DNA of 64,000 bases from Cordylochernes scorpioides (taxonomy: Eukaryota; Arthropoda; Arachnida; Pseudoscorpiones; Chernetidae): NCBI GenBank assembly GCA_030710605.1, contig CP092865.1, positions 135,983,500-136,047,499 on the forward strand, given 5' to 3'. The position numbers were made by a program, and so were the translations under genes. Positions 38,541 through 48,899 of the stretch are shown one piece after another (the stretch's first letter is position 1; every line of letters starts with the position of its first letter). Under the pieces are notes generated by a model. That model saw nothing but the letters and a program-made list of their open reading frames with translations. It was not told the DNA's origin and made no database searches.

Positions 38541-40594
38541 GTCTCGTCTCTCCTTGCTATTTTATCTAAGTAGTATTCTATATATTCGTCGTAATCGTCC
38601 ATGTTACTGTCCGTTGGGATATTCTCGTCGTCTAAGAGGGACATGGGTTCCCTTCCAAACAACAGGAAAAATGGGGAGTAGCCTGTGGTTTCTTGAATCG
38701 TGGTATTATACGCGTGGGTGATAAAAGGGAGGATTTCATCCCAGTTCTTTTGGTCTGTGTTCACATACATGCTGATCATATTGATTAAAGTTCTATTTAG
38801 CCGTTCCGTTAGTCCGTTAGTCTGGGGGTGGTAGCTCGTTGTGAAGCAGTGTTTCACTTTGCACATTTTCATTACCTCCTTCATCAAATTGCTAGTGAAT
38901 TGTGAACCTCTATCGCTAATAAGAAATCTTGGGGCCCCGTGACGTAAAATAATATGTTCGATTAAAAATGTAGAGACTTCTTTCACAGTTGCTTCTGATA
39001 CTGCCTTTGTTTCAGCATACTTGGTATAATAATCAGTCAACACAATTATCCACTTCCTTCTTCTTTTCGTTGATGGCAAGGGGCCAACAAAGTCAATTCC
39101 GATTCTTTCAAAAGGGTAGTTAGCTGGGGGAATAGGTTGTAGAAGTCCAGAAGGCAAGTGATTTGAACCTTTCCGACTTTGGCAAAGATGGCACGTCTTT
39201 ACAAATTCTGAAACATCTTTCAACATGGAAGGCCAATAGTATTTATTCTTCAATCGGTAAGTGGCTCTGGCGACGCCCAGATGGCCATTCAGCATATGGT
39301 TGTGGTATTCACTCATGACTTCCTTCCTTCTCTTCTTTGGCACTACCAGCAACCATGCCCTACCTTCAGGATTTGGATTTTTCTTGTAGAGACACCCATT
39401 TTCTTCTTTGAAGTTCTGTGTAATTGAACGCTTGTTTCCACTAAGGTTCTCCTTAATATTCTCAATAAAATCATCCTTTTCGTCTATTATTTGATTCAGA
39501 AATAGTCTTTCATAATCTTCGTCCCATTCGTTTTCAGGTAAGGGTCCTCTAGATAGACCATCAGCGTCCAGATGTTTTTTACCCGATTTATGTATGATTT
39601 CGAAATTATATTCCTGAATCTTCAGTGCCCATCGTGCTAATCGGCCGGTCGGATCTTTCAGATTCTTAAGCCAGCATAGTGCGTGATGATCAGTTACGAT
39701 TTTGAAGTGCCTTCCATATAGGTAGGGTCGTAACTTGGACATTGACCACACAACAGCTAGACATTCTTTTTCGGTAGTCGAATAATTTTGCTCAGGTTTG
39801 CTCAGTGTTCGACTTAAATATGAGATAACTTTTTCTTTATCGCCGAACTTTTGGACTAATGTTGCACCCAGGCCGATGTTAGATGCGTCAGTATGAATGT
39901 AAGTAATTGCATTCGGGTCAAAGTGCCCTAAGATTGGAGGATTTATCAATGCTACTTTAAGGGTTTGAAATGCTTTTTCTTGATTTTCTGTCCAGGTAAA
40001 AGGTACATTCTTTTTTATAAGACTGGTTAATGGATCGGCAATTTTTGAAAAACCTTTGATAAATTTTCTATAATATGAGCACATTCCTAAAAATGATTGA
40101 ACTTCTTTTATCTTTTTGGGCCGAGGAAAATCTCTAATAGCCTTGATATTATGCTCCGCTGGTTTTATACCATGTTGATTAGTTATATGGCCAAGAATCT
40201 CCAGTTCTTCGAAAGCAAATTGGCATTTTTTGTTGTTCAATTTTAAATTAGCCTCGCGAAAACATTTTAAAACAGCTTCTATTCTTTTGAGATGTGTTGA
40301 AAAATCCGAGCTATAAATGATTACGTCATCTAGATAACATAAGCAAATTTGCCATCTAAGATTACCAAGCATATTTTCCATGTTCCTCTCAAATGTAGCA
40401 GGGGCATTGCATAGACCAAAGGGCATTACATTGAACTCATATAGGCCATGTGCTGTAGTGAAGGCTGTCTTTTCTTTATCTTTCTCCTCAACCTCTACTT
40501 GCCAATATCCTGATTTAAGGTCAATTGCTGAAAAGTATTTGGATCCTTGAAGTGTATCCAATACTTCATCAATTCTGGGAATTGGGGTAAACAT
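38528..40594 (-). CDS. pol: Gypsy pol: RT, RNase H and integrase core
   Basis: Minus-strand frame of 688 codons. RT starts at [20 protein letters not shown], with [20 protein letters not shown] and the catalytic [20 protein letters not shown], then [17 protein letters not shown]. RNase H follows with [30 protein letters not shown] and [10 protein letters not shown]. The integrase has the zinc finger ([10 protein letters not shown]...CHLCQ) and DDE residues in [21 protein letters not shown] and [10 protein letters not shown]. One extra C at about 40587 separates it from the protease-bearing frame. Full-length catalytic set otherwise. Confidence 0.9.
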   Translation of the reverse strand: MFTPIPRIDEVLDTLQGSKYFSAIDLKSGYWQVEVEEKDKEKTAFTTAHGLYEFNVMPFGLCNAPATFERNMENMLGNLRWQICLCYLDDVIIYSSDFSTHLKRIEAVLKCFREANLKLNNKKCQFAFEELEILGHITNQHGIKPAEHNIKAIRDFPRPKKIKEVQSFLGMCSYYRKFIKGFSKIADPLTSLIKKNVPFTWTENQEKAFQTLKVALINPPILGHFDPNAITYIHTDASNIGLGATLVQKFGDKEKVISYLSRTLSKPEQNYSTTEKECLAVVWSMSKLRPYLYGRHFKIVTDHHALCWLKNLKDPTGRLARWALKIQEYNFEIIHKSGKKHLDADGLSRGPLPENEWDEDYERLFLNQIIDEKDDFIENIKENLSGNKRSITQNFKEENGCLYKKNPNPEGRAWLLVVPKKRRKEVMSEYHNHMLNGHLGVARATYRLKNKYYWPSMLKDVSEFVKTCHLCQSRKGSNHLPSGLLQPIPPANYPFERIGIDFVGPLPSTKRRRKWIIVLTDYYTKYAETKAVSEATVKEVSTFLIEHIILRHGAPRFLISDRGSQFTSNLMKEVMKMCKVKHCFTTSYHPQTNGLTERLNRTLINMISMYVNTDQKNWDEILPFITHAYNTTIQETTGYSPFFLLFGREPMSLLDDENIPTDSNMDDYDEYIEYYLDKIARRDETGSH

Positions 40595-41670
40595 CCTTCA
40601 CTGTTACATCATTCAATTTTCTGTAGTCAACGCAAAATCTGTACTTACCATCTCGCTTCTTGACCAAGATTACAGGGAAGGACCATGGACTCGAGGATGG
40701 TCTAATAATGCCGTCTCTGAGCATTTCATCAATTTGTTCTTTTATGATTTCTCGCTCTTTCGCGCTCACCCTATACGGCTTGTGTTTGATCGGTTTCGCG
40801 CCTTCTGTATCGATCCGATGTTTCGCTAAGTTGGATCTTCCTAATCCCGACGAAAACAAATCCTCGTACCTTTCCAAAACTTGTTTCAATTGCTCCTTTT
40901 CCGTATATGCTAAATTTTCGTTTATCTGAAATTGGGGTTCTTCATGCTCTTTTTGTTCACTTTCTTCCATAAGATTCACTTCGGCTGGCTGGCTTCCGAA
41001 GCACAATGTTTGGTTTTTTAATATTTTTAATGGTCGAGGGTAAGGGTTTGTTATCCAGATATATGTTTCCTTATTCACAACATTTATTAAGCTTCTCGCT
41101 AGTCGAAGTCCATTTGTTTGAAACATTTTATGGTTCTCCTCGATGATGTATTCGCCATCCTCTGCTTCCACAAATGCATTAATCAATTTAATAGAAAGTT
41201 CTGGTATAATGGCATCCTTTGCACTTTTTATTTTCTTCTGTTGATATTGGATTACGTCACGATTTTCTGTCAAGTCATATTTGATTATTTCACGCTGACA
41301 ATCAATTTTTGCGTTCATTTTCTTAAGAAAATCACGTCCAAGTATAAATATTCGCAAATGTGTTCTCATTATCACAAATTGATGTGTAATTGTTTTGTCA
41401 TCAAATTTTATATTTAAAATAATATTTCCTACGATATCTAATTCTTTGCCATCGGGTCCGGAGCACATTTTATCAGGATTTATTATTTCAAGACCTGTGT
41501 TAAGAGCTGTACTAAGGTCGACCACTGAAAGATCGGCGCCTGTATCAATCAAAGCTTCGCAGATACCGATTCTATCCACGTTAATGTTCATTTTATATTT
41601 GGGGTCTAACTTTTTAATTCCATTTATGGTCGACTTGCTTTGATTGATGGACTCAGGCGCGATGTTTAGT
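40569..41670 (-). CDS. pol: Gypsy pol: leader, protease and RT N-terminus
   Basis: The frame is open from the slippery site at 41675 (codons for [20 protein letters not shown] before the first ATG at 41591). It contains the aspartic protease motif [18 protein letters not shown] and ILGRDFLKK, a linker, then RT start motifs [40 protein letters not shown] and [18 protein letters not shown]. It stops at a frameshift about 40587. It is in the -1 frame relative to gag, so expression as Gag-Pol by frameshifting is expected. Confidence 0.85.
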
Positions 41671-42829
41671 TTAAATCTTCTAATGCAGCATATCTATTCC
41701 TTGTAGGGATACTCGAGTACGGGCTATTACTTACGTCAGAGTAGAGCAGAGGTCTCGACTTCTGAGTTCCATTATCCATTCGGATTTCTTCTTCGACCTT
41801 GTCTTGTGTAACTATGGGGTCCTCTTCCACAATTCTTACAAACCTGACTCTGCAATACCGCGCTACGTGTCCTGGCTTGTTACACTTGAAACATATTGGT
41901 CTCCCGTCTTCTGTCCTATTCCTATTTGAATTTGGATTCTTATTGTATGTTTTACTTGGGTAGACCGGTTTTGGCTCAGGATTGGGAGTGTAAGATCGTC
42001 TAGGGGCAGATACCTGGGGCAGAGGCTTGTTCTGGTAATACCTCGGAGTGGGGGCCTGGGGCTTGGAGGTGTTCTGGTAGTACCTCGGAGCGGGGGCCTG
42101 GGGCTTGGAGGTGTTCTGATATGGTCTTCTGAACGACGTAGCATTCTTCCATTGCTCTTGATGATGGGGACGAGGAGAGCGTGGTCCATTATAAAGAGCT
42201 TTTGATTTTTCTGCACGTTCTTGGTAATTCTTTTCGAACAAATCCAGCTTTTTACAAATTTCTAGAAGTTCATTGGTATTTTTAGGAGGGTTTAGGTGAA
42301 GGGCCAAAGAGTATTCTTTCTTTAACCCTCCAATAACCCAGTTTATTTTAGACTCTTCTTCCATTTGGGGGTCGACCTTGTTGCACAGTACAAGGATATC
42401 CTCTGCGAACCTGATTGCAGGTTCATTCCACTGTTGTATCCTGTTTAATCTCATCCTCATTTCTTCTTTGTTGGCGTCTGAGGCAAAATCCTCAATTAGG
42501 CGGCTCTTGAAATTTTCCCAGCTGGTGAAACTTACTTTGTGTAGGTTCAGCCAGGTTTTGGCGCTACCAATCATATTCATGGCAGCATAACGGGAGATAA
42601 TGTAGTCTGCCCAATGGTACAGGAAGCCAATTTCTTCAAGAGATTCAATCCATGGGCGAGGGTCTTCTGTTCCATCATACTTGGGGATGTCGATGTTGGG
42701 ATTCAGGACAACTGGGTCGGAACTAGCATCTCTACCAATTGTTGCACCAGGTTGCGGCTTGGCAGACTCTTCAGCCTTGATTCTCTCCTGTGCTGGGTCT
42801 TGCATCTTACCAGAGCGTGTTTCAACCAT
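41666..42829 (-). CDS. gag: Gypsy gag
   Basis: 387 codons without lesions. It starts [18 protein letters not shown] inside the 5' LTR. The capsid-like part includes [20 protein letters not shown] and [17 protein letters not shown] Pro/Gln repeat region ([14 protein letters not shown] repeated) follows, and then one CCHC knuckle [14 protein letters not shown]. It ends [10 protein letters not shown]. The product would assemble cytoplasmic particles. The first 30 codons lie in the LTR, and the expected primer site falls within codons 31-37 (ATTGGTAGAGATGC), so the ORF spans the LTR boundary. Confidence 0.9.
   Translation of the reverse strand: MVETRSGKMQDPAQERIKAEESAKPQPGATIGRDASSDPVVLNPNIDIPKYDGTEDPRPWIESLEEIGFLYHWADYIISRYAAMNMIGSAKTWLNLHKVSFTSWENFKSRLIEDFASDANKEEMRMRLNRIQQWNEPAIRFAEDILVLCNKVDPQMEEESKINWVIGGLKKEYSLALHLNPPKNTNELLEICKKLDLFEKNYQERAEKSKALYNGPRSPRPHHQEQWKNATSFRRPYQNTSKPQAPAPRYYQNTSKPQAPTPRYYQNKPLPQVSAPRRSYTPNPEPKPVYPSKTYNKNPNSNRNRTEDGRPICFKCNKPGHVARYCRVRFVRIVEEDPIVTQDKVEEEIRMDNGTQKSRPLLYSDVSNSPYSSIPTRNRYAALEDLN
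41669..41675 (-). promoter_or_regulatory. Programmed -1 frameshift site UUUAAAC
   Basis: Minus strand T TTA AAC is placed in the gag frame immediately before the gag stop TAA (41668-41666). Slipping back one base enters the pol frame, which is open on both sides. UUUAAAC is one of the most efficient known slippery heptamers. Any stimulatory downstream structure was not evaluated. Confidence 0.8.
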
Positions 42830-43075
42830 CCTACAAATTTATAAAAGGGAATAATGAGATAAGTCTACTTTATGTAGCCAACAGAATCCTTTATTTATTT
42901 TCTCACATCAAAGAGAGCAGTGAAGTCACAGTGTACCTAAATACAAATGATGATAATCTAAAAATAATCTGTTTTAAATAAATATCATAGAATATAAAAA
43001 TAAATAAATATATAATCTAAATTTCAAATATATTAAAAATAATATAATAAATACGCCATTAATCATGATGTAACA
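42740..43075 (-). repeat. Gypsy 5' LTR
   Basis: 336 bp, TGTTACATC (43075) to GGTGCAACA (42740) on the minus strand. Contains the gag ATG at 42829-42827. Confidence 0.95.
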
Positions 43076-43219
43076 ATATATAGGTATCATTTATTTTATT
43101 ATGTATTTTCATCTATTTATTCTCAGATGTAGTGTTGATATCAAAATATATGTAACATTAGAACTTCATTATAAATATAACAATTAGAATTAAAAAAGCT
43201 TTATATTGAGTTTACCAAA

Positions 43220-43756
43220 ATGGCTAAAAAATGGAAGAGATTTTGCTCTTTTTTTCTAAAGCGAACTAAAAAGCCAAATACAAAATTCTTCTATAGTACC
43301 GGTCTACCTGACCATAATTTTGAAAATGTTCCACAAGGAAAAAAATCACATTTATTTTATTGAAAATGTTTTTCATATTAATGACCTGAATCTACCCAAC
43401 ACTTCCCAACCAATACCTTCCTTGGAGATACCATCCGAGGATGAAAGAAAACAAGGACCAATTTCTTTTTTCCAAAGAAATTTAAATGAAACTGCCCTAA
43501 CCATTTCAAAAAAGACTGTTGTTCAGGAGTATAAAGAGTCCGAAACATTCTACCAGTGGCAGAATACAAAGGGTACCTATACTGCCAGAATATTTTTCTT
43601 GCGACATTCCCAGCCTGGGTGCTGTTTATTGCCCCAGTACTCATCATACTATGCCCAAATGAATTTCTACTTCTGTCCATCACCTATTATGGAATTGTTG
43701 CTGGCTACAAATTGGTTGAGCGAGTATTCCGCTACCTCAAGAAAAAATTTGCCTAA
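43220..43756 (+). pseudogene. Unknown small protein relic with hydrophobic C-terminus
   Basis: ATG at 43220 opens MAKKWKRFCSFFLKRTKKP, which runs to TGA at 43361. The neighbouring frame carries on without a gap (NDLNLPNTSQPIPSLEIPSE, then KTVVQEYKESETFYQ). Frame 2 resumes with EYKGYLYCQNIFLATFPAW, the hydrophobic VLFIAPVLIILC, ITYYGIVAGYKL and a basic end YLKKKFA before TAA at 43756. Two frame changes (near an A-run at 43341 and near 43550) would be needed. A basic start, acidic middle and one or two membrane segments suggest a small membrane protein. I cannot name it, and chance is possible. Confidence 0.35.
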
Positions 43757-43859
43757 TCAATTAATATTAAACTTTTCATATAGCTTTCAGAATTCATTCG
43801 AGCATCATGAAACTAAAAGATATTTTTTAAAACCATCTTCTATATATATAAGAAAAAAT

Positions 43860-44753
43860 TTCTCCATGCAAACCACTACAAAATGTTATTTTTAATGACA
43901 CTTTAAATGAACCCACCAACAAACAATACCAAAATCCAGAATACTTGAAACAATTATCATTAGAAATATTTAATAACATTCCTAAAAATGCAATAACTAT
44001 CTATACCGATGGTAGCAGAGATGAGTTGGGACACACTGGCAGTGGCTGTCTCATTAAAACCACAAATGGCATTGAGAAAATGAACAGAAGAAACCCAAAT
44101 TTTTGTTCAGTCTTCAGATCAGAACTTATAGCCATCTATGAAGCCCTATAAAATCCATCAGAAATACTAATTATCAAGATATCTGGATTCTTACTGATAG
44201 TAAAAATTTCATACAACACTTGAGTCACACAGGGAAACTTAGAGACAAAGTAAGCAGGAACATAATTGGCTATCTCCAAAAACTCTCAAAAACCTCAAAA
44301 ATTCACCTTCAATGGATACCCTCACATGTTGGCAATGAAGGCAATGAAGCTGCTGATGTGCTAGCAAAAAAAGGCACAAAAGAACCCTTGCCGCAGAAAA
44401 TAAACTTACTTTTAAAGAAATAGAAATAGTAGCCAAAACAAAAATAACCAAGAACTGGAGGATCCCACCTAGGCACAGTTGGTACAGTGGAGTGAATCCA
44501 GGAGGAGCTCTGAACATCAGAAATAGACAGCATCAAACAACGCTAACAAGATATAGAACAGACCATCTCAAGCCATTGAAGACTTGCCATCTTGACTTGA
44601 AGCCATCTCAAGACTTGCCCAAAATGTAGCTTGGCACCTGCAGCTCCAGAACACATTTTGGCTTGCATTAGATGCACTAAACAGGAGCTTTGGGAGAGAC
44701 CACTGTTTATCATAAAACAGCTCGAGGAGCATGAACTCGTGGAATTCGTGTAA
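43860..44753 (+). pseudogene. LINE (Jockey/I type) RNase H and 3' end
   Basis: A complete RNase H set can be read: AITIYTDGSRDELGHTGSG (Asp), FCSVFRSELIAIYEAL (Glu), DIWILTDSKNFIQHL (Asp), IHLQWIPSHVGNEGNEAADV (His, Asp). A stop and frame change lie at 44149-44180 and another stop at 44421. A decayed C-terminal region (ITKNWRIPPRHSWYSG, then cysteine motif remnants) runs to about 44753. RNase H after RT is typical of I/Jockey-type LINEs. The RT part is missing. Confidence 0.8.
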
Positions 44754-44761
44754 TCTTTACA

Positions 44762-44995
44762 CAAGGGGATGAGAAATAACATATCGTAAAGATAGAGGCT
44801 GCCTGGCCGGCATTTATATTTATATGAAAAATATATAGAAAAATAGGTGTTAAAGAACAATTTTTAACGACTTGCCAAATGCTTTATTTTTATTTATTTC
44901 TCCTAACGAAGACAAAAGATTTTTGTCGAAACGTTGGGAAAATAAAAACCTCCAACTGGCCGAAGTGTCTATTTTTCATATTTTTCATATTTACA
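44762..44995. repeat. Second copy of the palindromic hammerhead-bearing repeat
   Basis: Same head (cgtaaagatagaggctgcctggc) as at 19352, then an inverted repeat around gaaaaatag.tgt / acac.tatttttc. Core CTAACGA (44903) has G5 replaced by A, so the hammerhead should be inactive, although GAAA, palindromic ACGT and the stem I pairs are kept. Confidence 0.65.
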
Positions 44996-45240
44996 TAGTT
45001 ACAATTTAACGTATTTGTGCTATAAATAGGACTATGAATCAAGTTAAGGAGTCCAGTTCAGCCTTAGGAATAGAGAAGTCTTGTTGCCTTAAACTTCTTT
45101 CGCTACTGTAGCTTTTGGCTTGACAAATAAGGAATATTTGTTTCAAGTATAAGAGTGGTTTCATTGGCTCAGAACGACACAACAAATTGTAAATACTTTC
45201 ATTATTTATAATACAATATAATATATTGCGGCTTATCATT

Positions 45241-45585
45241 GTAAAACGACATTTGAAAATTATCCCGCATGCGTTTCTTTTAAACGAAAAATCTTAATTT
45301 ATTCTTAAGGAGAAATAACGATTATTTCCAACCTTAGGTATGAAGTATGAAAGGATGTTCAAGGTAGCCTAGTGGACATGGCATCTGCCCGGTAAGCGGA
45401 ACATTGTGGGTTCGATTCCCATCCCTGGACACTTTTATTTTTCCGTTTATCATTACTCTTCACAATTCATCCTTTTATACTTTATCCCTAAGGTTGGAAA
45501 TAATCGTTATTTCTCCTTAAAGAATAAATTTCGATTTTTCGTTTAAAAGAAACACATGCGGGATCATTTTCAAATGTCGTTTTAC
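45241..45585. mobile_element. MITE with about 120-bp arms around a tRNA-like unit
   Basis: Arms start gtaaaacgacatttgaaaa and end with the exact inverse ttttcaaatgtcgttttac (45585). They pair through cgcatg.gtttcttttaaacg and gagaaataacgattatttcc to about 45357 and 45467 with only scattered differences. A 73-nt tRNA-like sequence fills the loop. No coding frame and no clear target duplication. Confidence 0.8.
45358..45430 (+). tRNA. tRNA-like gene or pseudogene (anticodon GGT by position)
   Basis: 73 nt give a full cloverleaf: acceptor TTCAAGG/CCCTGGA (one A-C mismatch and one G-U), D stem GCC/GGC, anticodon stem TCTGC/GCGGA with loop CCGGTAA, and T arm GTGGG/CCCAT with TTCGATT. Position 33 is C instead of the near-invariant U, which argues against normal function. 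It lies exactly in the loop of a MITE. Confidence 0.5.
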
Positions 45586-45702
45586 TTTCATCCTTAAAAT
45601 AACTTTGTTTTATGAATACTTGTTCTGGTCTCATTTATAATCTTGATATGGAACAATATAACATTGACATGAAGCCAACTACCCAGGACAGTATAACGGT
45701 AT

Positions 45703-45941
45703 TGTGGCGAAGAAATATAATTTATATTTAATTTAATTATTCAATGAAAATATTTGAAACAGATTTATTACTTTATATTTGTAAAATCATCATTTAGTTA
45801 CCTAGCTTGCTTGCTCGATATTCTCTATAGCTGTAGATAGTTTTGGTTAATTTGTTAATAATTTGTTGACTGGTCGTGGTGACGTCATCAATAAATACTT
45901 TCACATCTCCAGATATACAAAGACTTGATTTCTATGCTACA
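45703..45941 (+). repeat. Solo LTR of the 59-kb Gypsy family
   Basis: TGTGGCGAAGAAATA to GCTACA, sharing attattcaatgaaaatat, tgacgtcatcaataaat and acttgatttct with the 5' LTR at 58977-59228. The flanks gtat and atat agree at three of four positions. Confidence 0.85.
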
Positions 45942-45959
45942 ATATGATGTATTAGTAGC

Positions 45960-46385
45960 AGATTAAACTGACGAAACCGCTGGGAGGGTTCAACACCGAT
46001 GAACCATGCCCACCTATTATTTTTAATAATTGCAATAAGGGCAGTAGAAAATTATATACACCTATCCCCCGATTTACACGGTAGATACGCTCCTGAGAAA
46101 AACGTGTAAATCGGGGGATAGGTGTACACAGAAATAAAAATAAAATGCATTGACAGGTTAAAATATGTAGTCAGCACATAAACTCGGGATTCCTCGTGAG
46201 ATATGTACACAGCGCATGTGTTCAATCACAGTAGCATTTAGTATAGTGCGATAAAACCAAAAAAAAACTTATTTGGAATACCGTGTAAAAGCGAAAACGT
46301 GTAAAACAAGTACCGTGTAAATCGGGGGATAGGTGTATTTTTTTAAAGAATCATACGCGTCAAAAATAGTGTAAAAATCGAATGT
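45960..46385. mobile_element. MITE family 3, split by another MITE
   Basis: Left part accgctgggagggttcaac...aagggcagtagaaa and right part tttaaagaatcatacgcgtc belong to one family 3 unit like 32262-32510. The element at 46057-46337 separates them. Confidence 0.7.
46057..46337. mobile_element. Tigger/pogo-like MITE
   Basis: Ends CACCTATCCCCCGATTTACACGG (shown here as CACCTATCCCCC and GATTTACACGG) and their inverse at 46311-46337, between TA dinucleotides. A third inverse copy of the end lies inside at about 46105-46128. The TA duplication and the CCCCCGATTTACA type of terminus resemble pogo/Tigger elements. Confidence 0.75.
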
Positions 46386-46555
46386 GCGTAGTTTCATATT
46401 CTGTCTCTAATAAGATACGTGTTTATTGTTAAAATGTGAGAGGATGGTATTTCCATATGCTAAAAAAATCACCTATTGTTCTAATTAGGATTTTGTTTGA
46501 ATTCTGCAAAGCTGAGGTTGTGGGTTATTCCCTGATATATGACAATGCGACAAGG

Positions 46556-46645
46556 AGGGGGTGGGGTCGATGGAAGGATGGTCTATACCGTTGGTTTTCG
46601 ACCGCTACGACCCGGGTTCAATTCCCGCATTGGGCACTGATCTCT
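46556..46645 (+). repeat. tRNA-headed SINE, head only
   Basis: ggtcgatggaaggatggtc ... gacccgggttcaattcccg gives the A- and B-box head, followed by unrelated MITE-like sequence (tctctcatgggagac). Confidence 0.6.
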
Positions 46646-46794
46646 CATGGGAGACTACTGTATCAATCTATATTTTAAAATAGAGGAATATATTGAATTT
46701 ACATCGAAAAAAAGTTTATTTATTATATTTATAGATGGAATTTTTTTCCGGGAGTAAATTGTTCTATAAAATTCAAGGTGCCTCTCGGGGTCGG

Positions 46795-47095
46795 TGGAAG
46801 GATGGTCTAAACCGTTGGTTTTCCACCGCTACGACCCGGGTTCGTACCGCATTGAGCACTGTTTTCTGATTTTTAAAAAATGCTCCAATGGCCCCCGATT
46901 CTTTCAAAAGTCCAACCCCTCCAGCGAGTGAAAGTAACCAAACGGGACTCTAGCACATTTGTAAGTTCAAAGTCGAACTGTTTTTCACATGCATAGACAT
47001 GTGGTGCGCTTACAGTAAAAGCAGTCGCCTACTTCTACCCACCATTATTATCATGGCCTGTACCACGTGTACTAGGGATAAGCAAAAAAAAAAAA
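46795..47095 (+). repeat. tRNA-headed SINE, full copy with poly(A)
   Basis: Head ggtcggtggaaggatggtc ... gggttcgtaccgc, body with gcgagtgaaagtaaccaaac and acagtaaaagcagtcgcc, ending gcaaaaaaaaaaaac at 47095. Confidence 0.8.
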
Positions 47096-47522
47096 CAATG
47101 CGTGCTCTGTACAGACTCCCAAATATATGCCTTGCTGTAATGAATAAGTAAAAGAGAGGTGTCCGCCCTCTTTTTTGAACATGAATACAGTAGAGTCTTC
47201 CGTGAATGACCATCTCCTTAAAACATGACTGAACCCGTTTTTTTCTAGAATTTTCCAAACGAATATTATTTTGTGAAAAAAATAGTAAAAAGTGAAATTT
47301 TACTAGAATCAGGTGGATAAATATTGTCACGTGGAAAATTAGGGAAGACCAACTTCGGGATGACACAACAATTTATTTCAGGCAAGAACAAACTAAGAAT
47401 GATAAACAAAAGATAAGCCACGACGGAAATTTACAGAGTAGCAAAATATAAACATAAAAATTACCACTCTTTTAATAAAAATAATAAAATTAATAAATAC
47501 TTTGTTACAATATTTTATATGA
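47096..47522. other. Unassigned sequence with MITE fragments
   Basis: acagtagagtcttccgtg at about 47190 resembles the terminus of the MITE at 47975. The remainder holds no recognised frame. Confidence 0.4.
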
Positions 47523-47941
47523 AAAAAGTATTTTGTGATCGTGAAACTGAAAGTTTCTGATGTCTTGAGTTATCTGTCAGAATAAATATCAACTAATTGT
47601 TGATTTTTTAATTATTCCAGATTAAAAGGTGAAAACATCAAGCTTTCATTGAAGCCTGGGAGTCTGATGTTTTCATCTTAATATTGATCCAAGAGATTAA
47701 TATTATTGAATTATTCCACAGAATTGGTCAATTAGGCTTTCTTGAGAAATCAAGAGGGCCAACATTCCGAAACGCGTACGTGGTTAGATTTTATTCATTA
47801 ATCAAGAAAGTGCATTTGGCCAATTATGGAATAATAAAAAAAATCAACGAATACTTTATATTTATTCCGAGAGATGGCGTAAGTCATCAGCAACTTTTAG
47901 TTGCACACACACACGATCAGGAGATGCCTTTTCTTAGAATA
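47523..47941. mobile_element. MITE family 1 with hammerhead-module remnant inside
   Basis: Outer arms tgatcgtgaaactgaaag and cagcaacttttagttgcac ... gatcaggagatgcc. The interior contains a short hairpin (gatgttttcatctt region) and agggccaacattccgaaacgcgtacgtgg (47755-47785). The latter aligns with family A hammerheads but lacks CUGAUGA. Confidence 0.7.
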
Positions 47942-47974
47942 TTATTTTAACAAATGGTATTTTTATGATTATAC

Positions 47975-48175
47975 AGTAGAGTCTCCCATGAGAGATCATA
48001 ACCTAAAATCATACTGAACCTGGGCTCTTCTGGAGGTGGTCTCTTATCAGAAACTATTTCAGTTGAAAGACTCCTTATAACTTAGCCTGACATGACAGAG
48101 TCTCTAATGAGAGATCACTTCCAGGAGAGACCGAATTTAGACATGTTATAAGCGGTTTTTTATAGGAGACTCTAT
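47975..48175. mobile_element. TIR MITE (acagtagagtctcc)
   Basis: acagtagagtctcccatgag at the left and ataggagactctatc at the right are inverted. The interior has repeated gagagatcac blocks. Confidence 0.6.
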
Positions 48176-48510
48176 CAATCTATACTTTAAAATAGGGGTA
48201 TATGTTGAGTTTCCATCGAAAAATTGTAATTTATTTTCGGTAAGACGTCCATATTTTTAATGTATTTACTGGAATCATATCTTCTGAAAGTAAACTCAGG
48301 CAAATAAGGACGCGTGACCCAAAATGATGAGTTTCTTTATAGATATATGTTTTTAAATAAATGGAGCTTTTAAATATCCTCACTATATACAGGACTTTAT
48401 ACCTATTCTACACTAGGGTATAGCTCCTACTGAGGTACTGCCGTGTGGTGCGATCAGGATAGGTGTACTGTACCATAAGATTCTGTGAAACATATTTATC
48501 CCACTAATAT

Positions 48511-48765
48511 TGTTACGACGACGTCCAAAGGTGAATAAAATCGTCCACCACCTGTAGACCGGGGGGAAATATGGACCAATCAGGAATAAAGAAGCCCAGC
48601 AAGCGGCAGTCTAGTTTTGTTTTCAGCGTGACTGGATAATCCTACATGTCTGTGACTTGCTTTGTCCTCTATAAACCACGAGGTTAAATAAAAAGAAGTC
48701 GAACAGAGGTCCCCATCGATCCCACGTGCTCATTTGACCATCCTTGATACAGCAACAACACAACA
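48511..48765 (+). repeat. Probable solo LTR
   Basis: TGTTACGACGACG to CACAACA, 255 bp, with an AATAAA signal near 48688 and a GC-balanced body. The flanks aatat and atcat do not match fully, so the boundaries are tentative. Confidence 0.5.
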
Positions 48766-48899
48766 ATCATATACTACGTGACATTGAATTTGAAACATCA
48801 AGAACTAGTAAGCAAAAAGTTGTGAAAATCTTTATGAAGAGAATGCTAGTAACGAAAAACAAAGGATCTTTATTAGTACACAGAATACATCTATACACT

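Larger units (their letters stand above)
37878..43075 (-). mobile_element. Structurally complete Gypsy retrotransposon
   Basis: 336-bp LTRs (42740-43075 as 5', 37878-38213 as 3') differ at two positions. A 4-bp duplication ATAT flanks the element (37874-37877 and 43076-43079). A purine tract GGAGAGGGGGAAG precedes the 3' LTR. gag is intact and pol has two frameshifts. A canonical slippery site joins gag to pol. A diverged solo LTR of the same family is at 27236-27554. The low LTR divergence indicates recent insertion. Confidence 0.95.

Noticed and set aside
44896-44940. Calling the 44.9-kb motif an active hammerhead
   Set aside because: The invariant G5 is A (CTAACGA), which should abolish cleavage; kept only as part of the repeat.
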